Shown: in pieces, positions 57,419 through 64,000 of the stretch
How positions within the stretch are numbered: position 1 is the first letter of the stretch
Layout: each line of letters begins with the position of its first letter
From: an uncultured Piscirickettsiaceae bacterium
GTDB taxonomy: Bacteria; Pseudomonadota; Gammaproteobacteria; Methylococcales; Cycloclasticaceae
Direction of reading: 5' to 3'
Assembly (NCBI GenBank): GCA_913061075.1
Contig: CAJXSK010000007.1
Span: 39,006-103,005 of the forward strand
Length of the DNA: 64,000 nt
Translations under genes and position numbers: made by a program
Notes under the pieces: model-generated
What the model was told of the DNA's origin: nothing
The model's input: only the letters and a program-made list of their open reading frames with translations
The model's database searches: none

Positions 57419-58594
57419 TCATTTCGCCCTTGAGTCTATATATAATGCTAGCTGTTCTAACCCCTGTTTAATTTCTTCTATTGACGTAGTGTAAGCAAAA
57501 CGTAAATACCGTTCAGCATAAGTCATACCAAAGTCTAACCCAGGCGTAACGGCCACCCCTACTTGCTCTAACAAATCCAAAGCAAATGCATAGCTATCAT
57601 TGGTAAAGGCACTACAGTCGGCATAAATATAAAACGCCCCTTCGGGGTTAACCGGCACCTTAAAGCCCAATTCAATTAAGCCATCATAAAGAACATCTCT
57701 ACGTTGCTTAAACTCATCACAACGTTGCAACAATATATCTTTTGTTTCACCACTAAAGGCTGCCAGTGCAGCAAATTGTGAATGCGTAGGCGCTGCTATA
57801 AACAAGTTTTGCATTAATCTATTTGCCGCACCCATAGCATGCTCAGGAACAATCACCCAGCCAAGCCGCCAACCGGTCATCCCAAAAAATTTCGAAAAAC
57901 TATTTATAACAAACACATCATCAGAAAATTCAAGCGCTGATACGGCACGTTCCTCGTACACCAAGCCATGATAAATTTCATCTGAAATCAGAAAACCATT
58001 TCTTTCATCTATCGTCTGAATAATTTCTTTTAACGTTTCCCCATCAACCATTGACCCAACTGGGTTTGAAGGTGAAGCTAACATTACGCCACGTGTACAA
58101 TCACCCCATGCAGACGCAATGGATGCAGCGTTTAGTTGAAAGTTATCATCTTCAGATGCCTCAATAAAACAACTAACGCCTCCCAATAAGCCAATCAAAT
58201 TACTATTACACGGGTAACCAGGTGCTGCCATTAACACATCGTCGCCAGCATCAATCAATGTTGCCAACGCAACAGTTAATGCACCAGAAGCGCCAGGCGT
58301 GATAAAAATCCGCTCGGGAGACACCTTAACGTTATATTGCTGAGTATAAAATTCAGCAATTTTTTCTCGCAAAGCAAGCAAACCCTGTGCTTCTGTATAA
58401 TGCACATCTCCCTTTTTAAGGAAATCAACGCCCGCATCAACAATTGGCTGAGGCGTTGAAAAGTCCGGTTCACCAACTTCCATATGGACTATATGACGCC
58501 CTTTACTCTCTAGCGTTTTAGCCCTAGACATAATGTCCATCACATAAAAAGGTGACACTCTATCAACACGCGCAGAACCTTTTTTCACAATCAT
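57419..58594 (-). CDS. Class I/II PLP-dependent aminotransferase
   Basis: 391 residues. Conserved VGEPDFSTP, YTEAQGLLALREKIA, SPSNPVGSM, DEIYHGLVY and the PLP lysine in NSFSKFFGMTGWRLGW. Fold type I aspartate/alanine-type aminotransferase; the substrate pair cannot be told. Monocistronic, divergent from dksA. Confidence 0.88.
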   Translation of the reverse strand: MIVKKGSARVDRVSPFYVMDIMSRAKTLESKGRHIVHMEVGEPDFSTPQPIVDAGVDFLKKGDVHYTEAQGLLALREKIAEFYTQQYNVKVSPERIFITPGASGALTVALATLIDAGDDVLMAAPGYPCNSNLIGLLGGVSCFIEASEDDNFQLNAASIASAWGDCTRGVMLASPSNPVGSMVDGETLKEIIQTIDERNGFLISDEIYHGLVYEERAVSALEFSDDVFVINSFSKFFGMTGWRLGWVIVPEHAMGAANRLMQNLFIAAPTHSQFAALAAFSGETKDILLQRCDEFKQRRDVLYDGLIELGFKVPVNPEGAFYIYADCSAFTNDSYAFALDLLEQVGVAVTPGLDFGMTYAERYLRFAYTTSIEEIKQGLEQLALYIDSRAK

Positions 58595-58745
58595 TAATAA
58601 AAACCTTTGTAGAAACCCAAAATAGGTCTATATTTTAATGTACAACGGCGAACGTAAATGCAATGAATTAACAAATAGTTTGCACATTTATGGTTTATCT
58701 GATATTTATGCGCGCTTAAATTTTTTTATTGGCTGGTAAAACACT

Positions 58746-59186
58746 ATGGCGACATCAAAAAACAAATCACTAGACTCTAGTCACTTAAACTTTAAACCCT
58801 ATAAAGTTAAAAAGGGTGAAGAGTTTATGAACCCTGACCAAATCGAACATTTTAGAAATATTTTGACGCTTTGGAAAAATGAACTGATGGGTGAAGTTAA
58901 CCGCACCGTTCATCATATGCAAGATGAGGCGTCTAACTTCCCAGACCCTACAGATCGTGCGACGCAAGAAGCAGACTTTAGCCTTGAATTACGCACACGT
59001 GATAGAGAACGTAAATTAGTTAAGAAAATCGATGAATCATTGAGCATGTTAGATGCTGGTGATTACGGCTACTGTGAAGCTTGTGGCATTGATATCGCGA
59101 TTAAACGTCTAGAAGCGAGACCAACAGCATCACAGTGTATTGATTGCAAATCACTTGACGAAATACGTGAAAAACAAACGGGTTAA
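58746..59186 (+). CDS. dksA: RNA polymerase-binding transcription factor DksA
   Basis: 146 residues: coiled coil with the acidic tip region FPDPTDRATQEADFSLELRT, then a four-Cys zinc finger (CEACG...CIDC) and EIREKQTG end. Works with ppGpp on rRNA and amino acid promoters. Followed by gluQ, the common dksA-gluQ pair. Confidence 0.95.
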   Translation: MATSKNKSLDSSHLNFKPYKVKKGEEFMNPDQIEHFRNILTLWKNELMGEVNRTVHHMQDEASNFPDPTDRATQEADFSLELRTRDRERKLVKKIDESLSMLDAGDYGYCEACGIDIAIKRLEARPTASQCIDCKSLDEIREKQTG

Positions 59187-59194
59187 GCTCTAAT

Positions 59195-60100
59195 ATTTCA
59201 GCGTCTAACTTAAGTACATACAGGGGGCGATTCGCCCCCTCTCCTACCGGCCCGCTTCATCTGGGTTCACTTTTTACAGCCGTTGCCAGCTACTGCCAAG
59301 CAAAATCAAATAAGGGGCAATGGCTCGTTCGCATTGACGACCTTGACTCGACACGCTGTAAAAGCGAATATACGAACCAACTGCTCAACACACTAAACCA
59401 ATTCGGTCTGAATTGGGACGAGCCTGTTGTATACCAACACAACCAAACTAAGCTTTACCAAGCTGCCTTAGAGCGCCTTAAAACACTTAAGCTAACTTAC
59501 CCCTGCTCTTGCACTCGAAAACAGCTGATGTCGCGTTTAAAAAGCCTTGATACCAACACCTATGATGGCTATTGCCTAAATAACGCCATTACAAGTAACA
59601 TCACATCAACTAGGTTTAAATTTAAGAACAAACTGATTTCATTTAAAGATGAGATTCAAGGGAGTATCAACAAACAGTTCAATCAACAAACCGATGACCT
59701 TATCATTCTCAGAAAAGATAATATCTTCGCCTATCAGCTCGCCGTTTGTGTGGACGATGCTGAACAACATATAACTGAGGTATTACGTGGATATGATTTA
59801 TTAAGCGAAACCGCTGGGCAAATATATATACAAAAAATACTTGGATTGAACACGCCAAAATACGCACACATACCTGTTATAGTCGACAGTAATGGCGCTA
59901 AACTAAGCAAACAGACTTTTGCTGACGATGTAAGCACCTTACCGGTTGAAAAAACATTGTTTAAAATTTTAGGTTTATTAAATCTTAACCCCCCAAAGGA
60001 TTTAATTAACAACAATATACAAGAGATACTAAAATGGGCTGTTGAGCACTGGACAATGCAAGGCCTTTCTAATCAAACAATATCTCAATCTAACCGTTAA
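59195..60100 (+). CDS. gluQ: Glutamyl-Q tRNA(Asp) synthetase, no canonical start codon
   Basis: Full-length homology begins YRGRFAPSPTGPLHLGSL (59219 on), with the HxGS class I motif, the zinc-site CSCTRKQ and YDGYC, and GAKLSKQT as KMSKS. The frame is open from an upstream TGA at 59168-59170, yet contains no ATG, GTG or TTG before the homologous region. An ATT at 59195 is the only near-start codon. The first internal ATG (59528) would remove the active site. It glutamylates queuosine in tRNA-Asp. Start is tentative. Confidence 0.75.
   Translation: MSASNLSTYRGRFAPSPTGPLHLGSLFTAVASYCQAKSNKGQWLVRIDDLDSTRCKSEYTNQLLNTLNQFGLNWDEPVVYQHNQTKLYQAALERLKTLKLTYPCSCTRKQLMSRLKSLDTNTYDGYCLNNAITSNITSTRFKFKNKLISFKDEIQGSINKQFNQQTDDLIILRKDNIFAYQLAVCVDDAEQHITEVLRGYDLLSETAGQIYIQKILGLNTPKYAHIPVIVDSNGAKLSKQTFADDVSTLPVEKTLFKILGLLNLNPPKDLINNNIQEILKWAVEHWTMQGLSNQTISQSNR
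59222..59240 (+). other. Perfect GC hairpin at the dksA-gluQ junction
   Basis: AGGGGGCGA-T-TCGCCCCCT, a 9-bp palindrome. It lies inside the gluQ coding region and 36 bases after dksA. No U-run follows. It may limit readthrough or block ribosomes. Confidence 0.7.
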
Positions 60101-60104
60101 GAAT

Positions 60105-60851
60105 ATGACCCATAACGATCAACAAGTTAATGAAGATTTAATGGAACGCTTTTCTGCGCTTATCAATAGCTCTATCCCTAGTGAATACAAACAGTTGTTA
60201 AATAGTTTTCAAGAGCAAGGCAATTTCTACACCCAATTAATTCAACATATTGCAGATAAAAAGGACTTGTCGTCATTTTGGGATATACCAAACACACTCG
60301 GTTTCGCTAACATAAACAATAAAAGTGATGATTGGTTGACTAACTTTTTTGATATTAATGGCTATTCAACACAATCAAAACAACACATTGAAAACCAGTT
60401 CTCTTCATTTCAACAAAAATTCTCTGATCACTCACAGCAAAATTTGAAACAATTTCAATCCGCATTACAAAAGATGAGTGAATTACATGGCCAAATAAGC
60501 CAACAGGCTATTGAAGAGTTCAACCAATTAACTCACTCAAACAGCGACCAATCTAACGAAAAACTATGCCAACATTGGCTTAATGCGGGTGAAACCGCAT
60601 TTAACAGTATTAGCCAACAACCTGATTACATAACAACCCAACGTCAGTTGTTCGAATCATTGGGCGCACTACAAACCAGCAATGAAACCTTTTACGAACA
60701 ATTCTCATCATTAATTGGCCTACCCTCTACGCAAACTCAAGCAGATTTAACAAAGGCATTACATGAGTTAAGAATTGAATTTGCGGAATATCGTGAGCGG
60801 ACCGATGAGCAACTGCATACCCTTCAACAACAACTTAAAAAACGCCGTTAA
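60105..60851 (+). CDS. phaE: Class III PHA synthase subunit PhaE
   Basis: 248 residues from ATG at 60105, four bases after gluQ. Low-complexity, Gln/Ser-rich helical protein with FWDIPNTLGFA, SLGALQTSNETFYEQFSSLI, and a basic coiled C-terminus ELRIEFAEYRERTDEQLHTL. It activates PhaC by forming a PhaEC complex. Much shorter than the roughly 350-residue PhaE of Allochromatium. Identification relies on adjacency to phaC. Confidence 0.78.
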   Translation: MTHNDQQVNEDLMERFSALINSSIPSEYKQLLNSFQEQGNFYTQLIQHIADKKDLSSFWDIPNTLGFANINNKSDDWLTNFFDINGYSTQSKQHIENQFSSFQQKFSDHSQQNLKQFQSALQKMSELHGQISQQAIEEFNQLTHSNSDQSNEKLCQHWLNAGETAFNSISQQPDYITTQRQLFESLGALQTSNETFYEQFSSLIGLPSTQTQADLTKALHELRIEFAEYRERTDEQLHTLQQQLKKRR

Positions 60852-60857
60852 ATCGCT

Positions 60858-61901
60858 ATGTTGGCAACCGAATCCATAACCAAAGACCCGTGGCAAGATG
60901 ACTTGGTTTTGTTTATGGACAATATAGAAACATCTGCGCAACAACCACCTGCCGTAGGTACAGCACCCAAGTCATGCATTTATAAAGAAAACAAGCTCCG
61001 GCTTTTTCGGTACGAGCCATTAAAAACCAAACAAAAACGTACGCCTATCTTATTGGTTTACGCGTTAGTCAATCGGCCATACATTACAGATCTTGAGCCT
61101 GACCGATCATTAGTTTTAAAGCTCTTAAAACAAGGCTACCCTGTGTATTTAATTGACTGGGGTTATCCAGATGCTAGTGATTGCCATACCTCACTGAATG
61201 ACTATATAAACAGTTATATTCATCGTTGTGTAACACGTGTTTGTAGAGACGCTAATGTCAAAAAAATTGATTTATTAGGCATATGCCAAGGCGGTGTTTT
61301 TTCACTATGCTACAGCGCCATACAACCCGAGCATATTAGGAAACTAATTACCCTTGTGACACCCGTAGATTTTCATTCTGAAGGCAATATTCTTAGCTTG
61401 TGGACAAGAAACATTGATACACGTCTGGTCTGTAATACTAAAAAAAACATATCAGCCAACCTAATCAATCAACTGTTTAGAAGCATCAAACCATACCAGC
61501 TCAACCGAGATAAGTACCGCCATTTAAAAAAATTGATTAATAAACCAGTCCAACTCGACACCTTTGTTAGAATGGAGAAATGGTTGAACAATGGTCCCGA
61601 TTTAGCTGGTACAGCAGCACTTGAATTCGTACAAAAATTTTATCAAGGCAATGATTTACATACTGGAAAACTCAGCATCGGTAGTCATTCAATCGACCTT
61701 AAAAATATCAAATGCCAAGTTCTCAACCTCTATGCCAATAACGACCACATTGTGCCACCAAGCTCCGCGCTTGCACTAAAAAAACACATTCGCTCAGAGC
61801 TTTACCAAGAACAAGAATTAAACGGCGGCCATATAGGGGCGTTTATCAGTAATAACACTCAGCAAGCATTACTTGAAAAAATAACGCAGTTCCTAAAGTA
61901 A
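60858..61901 (+). CDS. phaC: Class III poly(3-hydroxyalkanoate) synthase PhaC
   Basis: 347 residues, class III length. Alpha/beta-hydrolase with lipase-like box GICQGG (Cys nucleophile, about residue 143), Asp in NDHIVPPSSA and His in NGGHIGAF. YPVYLIDWGYPD is typical of PHA synthases. Polymerises 3-hydroxyacyl-CoA on granules. Follows phaE by six bases. Confidence 0.93.
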   Translation: MLATESITKDPWQDDLVLFMDNIETSAQQPPAVGTAPKSCIYKENKLRLFRYEPLKTKQKRTPILLVYALVNRPYITDLEPDRSLVLKLLKQGYPVYLIDWGYPDASDCHTSLNDYINSYIHRCVTRVCRDANVKKIDLLGICQGGVFSLCYSAIQPEHIRKLITLVTPVDFHSEGNILSLWTRNIDTRLVCNTKKNISANLINQLFRSIKPYQLNRDKYRHLKKLINKPVQLDTFVRMEKWLNNGPDLAGTAALEFVQKFYQGNDLHTGKLSIGSHSIDLKNIKCQVLNLYANNDHIVPPSSALALKKHIRSELYQEQELNGGHIGAFISNNTQQALLEKITQFLK

Positions 61902-61917
61902 CTGCGTTTATTTTTTA
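61883..61917. terminator. Terminator overlapping the phaC 3' end
   Basis: AACGCAGTT and AACTGCGTT form a 9-bp stem with an eight-base loop, followed by TATTTTTTAT. It overlaps the stop codon and separates phaC from the convergent gene. Confidence 0.75.
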
Positions 61918-62174
61918 TCTTTCTCAGTTGAAAAACCAACGTTTTTCGTCATCGCATCCCACATAGTCTTCTGAAAACCCTCCATCGCCGACATGTGCTC
62001 TGGCATTGCCATATAAAGCTTCATTAACTCAGTCATATCATTAGATTCAATGCCCGCCATCATTTTTTCGCGTATTTTTTCCATTGCCTCTTTTTGTAGT
62101 GCTTGAACGTCAGGCAACCCTAACAGCTCCCTCATCTCTTGAGGAGTGGCATCAATTTCAATTGTCGCTTTCAT
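61908..62174 (-). CDS. DUF6489-like small protein of the PHA cluster
   Basis: 88 residues from ATG 62174 with GAGG upstream. MKATIEIDATPQEMRELLGL, PDVQALQKEAMEKIREKM, and a Met-rich second half (LYMAMPEHMSAMEGFQKTMW). Resembles DUF6489 as remembered. The Met-rich amphipathic helices suggest granule association, by context only. Confidence 0.65.
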   Translation of the reverse strand: MKATIEIDATPQEMRELLGLPDVQALQKEAMEKIREKMMAGIESNDMTELMKLYMAMPEHMSAMEGFQKTMWDAMTKNVGFSTEKDKK

Positions 62175-62229
62175 AACCACCTCTATTAATTAAGGAGTAA
62201 TGTATTTTTCTTTGTCTTTAAATCAAGGC

Positions 62230-62931
62230 TTATTTCTTTGAATCACCTTCAGTCATGGGTCTACCGGAAGGTTTTGGCATTTGTAAGTCCGTAACTGCTG
62301 CAACAGCAGGTTTTGGCACGGCCTTTGCCACTACTTTTTTAGCTTCAGGTTTCGCTGCAGTCTTCTTAGCGACTACTTTTTTAGCGGCAGGTTTCGGTGC
62401 GGCCTTCTTAGCGACTACTTTTTTAGCGGCAGGTTTCGGTGCGGCCTTTTTAGCGACTACTTTTTTAGCGGCAGGTTTCGGTGCGGCCTTCTTTGCTGCT
62501 ACTTTTTTAGCCGTAGGTTTTGGTGCGGCCTTCTTAGCAACTACCTTTTTAGCGGCGGGTTTAGCAGCCGTTTTCTTAACACTTACTTTTGCAACCATCG
62601 AAGGTGCATCAGCCATTCCTTCTGTGATTAGATCACCCATCGCCTGTTTTGTTTCCATCGCAATTTTCACGGAACTTTGAGCACCCAACAATACTTTTTC
62701 AGACAACTCTTTATAAATCTCAGACTGTAAATTCACCAGTTCAGTCATTGAGCTAACCTTACCAACATTCCTTGTTTTTTTAATACCACCTTCCAAACAG
62801 CTAGACATCATATCCATTTGTAATTTAGTTAACTTCTTGATGGAGTTTGCATTAAGTGTATTGATTTTTTTTAATGCATCGTTGGCATTCTTACTTAATT
62901 GTGTCCATTGCTTTATAAGGTCCTTTTGCAT
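62230..62931 (-). CDS. phaP: Phasin with histone-H1-like KAAPKPAAKK tail
   Basis: 233 residues. Residues 1-110 are a phasin domain (QWTQLSKNANDALKKINTLN, MTELVNLQSEIYKELSEKVL). From about 118 to 215 the chain is a Lys/Ala/Pro repeat, unit KAAPKPAAKKVVAK (14 residues), resembling the DNA-binding tail of Pseudomonas PhaF. It likely coats PHA granules and may tether them to the nucleoid so that they segregate at division. Confidence 0.85.
   Translation of the reverse strand: MQKDLIKQWTQLSKNANDALKKINTLNANSIKKLTKLQMDMMSSCLEGGIKKTRNVGKVSSMTELVNLQSEIYKELSEKVLLGAQSSVKIAMETKQAMGDLITEGMADAPSMVAKVSVKKTAAKPAAKKVVAKKAAPKPTAKKVAAKKAAPKPAAKKVVAKKAAPKPAAKKVVAKKAAPKPAAKKVVAKKTAAKPEAKKVVAKAVPKPAVAAVTDLQMPKPSGRPMTEGDSKK
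62363..62572 (-). repeat. Five 42-bp tandem repeats in the phasin tail
   Basis: Near-identical 42-bp units begin at about 62363, 62405, 62447, 62489 and 62531, encoding the 14-residue Lys/Ala/Pro unit. The middle copies are most similar, suggesting recent expansion by slippage or recombination. Confidence 0.85.
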
Positions 62932-63002
62932 TTTTTGCCCCTGTTATTATTAATAATGTTTATCACGGTTAATTAATAGACATTAATTAACCATCTGTCA
63001 AT

Positions 63003-63031
63003 AAAAAGGCGGCTAAATAGCCGCCTTTTTA
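63003..63031. terminator. Terminator between the phasin gene and phaB
   Basis: AAAAAGGCGGCTA and TAGCCGCCTTTTT form a GC-rich stem with U-runs on both strands. It ends the phaB transcript. Confidence 0.85.
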
Positions 63032-63049
63032 TTGATTAGCTTGAATAAA

Positions 63050-63796
63050 TCAAAAACTAGTGAATAAACCGCCATTAACAGGGATGTTTGCCCCTGTAAT
63101 GTAATCAGCATCATTTGAAGCTAAAAAACCAACTGTATTAGCAATTTCTGCTGGTTTGCCCATACGCTGCATTGGTATTTGTGACACCAAATCATTACGA
63201 ATTTCCTCATCAATTTCCATAACCATTGATGTCGCGATATAACCTGGGCTAACTGAATTAACTGTGATCCCTTTTCTAGCAACTTCTTGTGCTAGCGCCA
63301 TTGTAAAACCGTGCATGCCGGCTTTAGCTGCTGAATAATTTGTTTGCCCGAATTGACCACGCTGACCATTGACAGATGAAATATTTATAATACGGCCGAA
63401 TTGTCTAGATAACATATAATCCAACACGTTTTTTGTCATATTAAAAACACCATCTAAGTTAGTTGATAGCACTGCATCCCACTTCGACTCATCCATGTTT
63501 TTAAGAAAACCATCGCGGGTAATGCCTGCGCAGTTAACAAGGACGTTAATTGGCCCAACTGTTTCTTCAACTTTTTTGATCATCTCAGCGCACGCATCAA
63601 AATCAGTGACATCCGCTTCTTCTACTAAGAACTCAAAACCATTGCTTTTATGTTCTGCAATCCATTCGTCCGACTTTTCAATTTTTTTATTAAATGTTGT
63701 TGCCACTACGGTGTAACCATTCTCTGAAAGTTTTTTAGAAATCTCAGTTCCAATACCACCGATGCCGCCCGTTACTACAGCTACAGAATTATTCAT
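63050..63796 (-). CDS. phaB: Acetoacetyl-CoA reductase
   Basis: 248 residues, SDR. TGGIGGIGTEISKKL at the N-terminus, NCAGITRDG, catalytic Ser in NISSVNGQRGQFGQ, and NYSAAKAGMHGFTMALAQE (YxxxK). The NGQ and SPGYIAT features match PhaB/PhbB rather than FabG. Makes (R)-3-hydroxybutyryl-CoA with NADPH for PhaC. Separated from the phasin gene by a terminator, so independently transcribed. Confidence 0.9.
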   Translation of the reverse strand: MNNSVAVVTGGIGGIGTEISKKLSENGYTVVATTFNKKIEKSDEWIAEHKSNGFEFLVEEADVTDFDACAEMIKKVEETVGPINVLVNCAGITRDGFLKNMDESKWDAVLSTNLDGVFNMTKNVLDYMLSRQFGRIINISSVNGQRGQFGQTNYSAAKAGMHGFTMALAQEVARKGITVNSVSPGYIATSMVMEIDEEIRNDLVSQIPMQRMGKPAEIANTVGFLASNDADYITGANIPVNGGLFTSF

Positions 63797-63888
63797 AAAT
63801 TATTATTCTCGTTTAAAAAACATGTCGTATTATATCACGTATTATTGCGTCGCAATATGAAACCAAAATAAATATTTTCCATTGAGCA

Positions 63889-63920
63889 TAAAAAAACCAC
63901 TTACATTTCTGTAAGTGGTT
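63889..63920 (-). terminator. Terminator downstream of tRNA-Glu
   Basis: On the minus strand AACCACTTAC-6 nt-GTAAGTGGTT is followed by a run of seven T. It ends nine bases after the tRNA CCA. Confidence 0.85.
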
Positions 63921-63928
63921 GATTCATA

Positions 63929-64000
63929 TGGCGTCCCCAAGGGGGTTCGAACCCCTGTTACCGCCGTGAAAGGGCGGTGTCCTAGGCCTCTAGACGATGG
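63929..64000 (-). tRNA. tRNA-Glu (anticodon TTC), truncated at window edge
   Basis: The reverse complement reads CCATCGTCTAGAGGCCTAGG, an anticodon loop CTTTCAC (TTC), GGGGTTCGAACCCC T-arm, and an encoded CCA. The first few bases of the acceptor stem lie beyond base 64000. Confidence 0.93.

Noticed and set aside
59195..60100. Calling gluQ a pseudogene
   Set aside because: The rest of the frame is intact with all active-site and zinc motifs; only the start is abnormal, so non-standard initiation or sequence error is as likely.
62363..62572. Regular repeats that at first look like a CRISPR array
   Set aside because: The 42-bp units are contiguous without spacers and encode a coherent protein tail.
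62255..62680. Long open frame on the plus strand, antisense to the phasin tail
   Set aside because: It is produced by the low-complexity Lys/Ala/Pro repeat read backwards; the minus-strand phasin has proper domain content.

Overview
The window is chromosomal DNA of a gammaproteobacterium. Gene order supports this: the dnaK/dapB/carAB/greA/yhbY/rlmE/ftsH/folP/glmM/tpiA/secG run, ratA-rnfH next to smpB-ssrA, fur-bamE-recN-nadK, and dksA-gluQ. AT-rich coding, a particulate (copper) hydrocarbon monooxygenase operon, an NAD-type formate dehydrogenase and NhaD suggest a marine hydrocarbon- or C1-using bacterium. A Cycloclasticus/Methylophaga-like lineage is my guess; no rRNA is present to prove it.

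Layout. 1-3.6 kb: end of an fds formate dehydrogenase operon. 3.6-33.1 kb: mostly housekeeping genes (mdh, tRNA-Leu, secG to carA, a flavoprotein, dapB, the hrcA-grpE-dnaK-dnaJ heat-shock cluster, nadK, recN, fur, bamE, two thioesterases, leuA with a leucine-rich leader peptide, ratAB, an NSS transporter, smpB). 33.1-34.3 kb: an orphan PmoC-like membrane protein that has lost its metal ligands, then tmRNA (ssrA). 34.3-42.2 kb: an accessory block at the 3' end of ssrA, bounded by 13-bp copies of an ssrA-tail-like sequence 7.2 kb apart. It carries a light/DNA-repair type set: FeS cryptochrome-photolyase, a frameshifted DUF2256 gene, an FAD amine oxidase, an SDR, a cytochrome c, a MerR regulator and a DCC-family protein. 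42.2-47.7 kb: a putative split MnmC-type tRNA modification pair, a lipoprotein, deaD, slyX, ylqF.

47.7-54.4 kb is the most interesting region. A pmoC-pmoA-pmoB operon keeps every copper ligand I can check and is bracketed by two paralogous, exported, C-terminally anchored proteins of unknown function. PmoB and both flanking proteins are predicted to mature with an N-terminal His-Gly. A strong terminator-like hairpin separates pmoC from pmoA. A PEP-CTERM-like exported protein lies downstream and NhaD is divergent.

54.4-59.2 kb: mobB-moeA-galE, a tiny lipoprotein, an aminotransferase, dksA. 59.2-64 kb: gluQ, with no ordinary start codon, then a class III polyhydroxyalkanoate system (phaE-phaC facing a small DUF6489-like protein, a phasin with a histone-H1-like Lys/Ala/Pro tail, and phaB), ending in a truncated tRNA-Glu.

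Oxidation of a short hydrocarbon by the copper monooxygenase, formate oxidation to NADH and PHA storage form a plausible carbon and energy scheme, but the monooxygenase substrate cannot be read from sequence alone.
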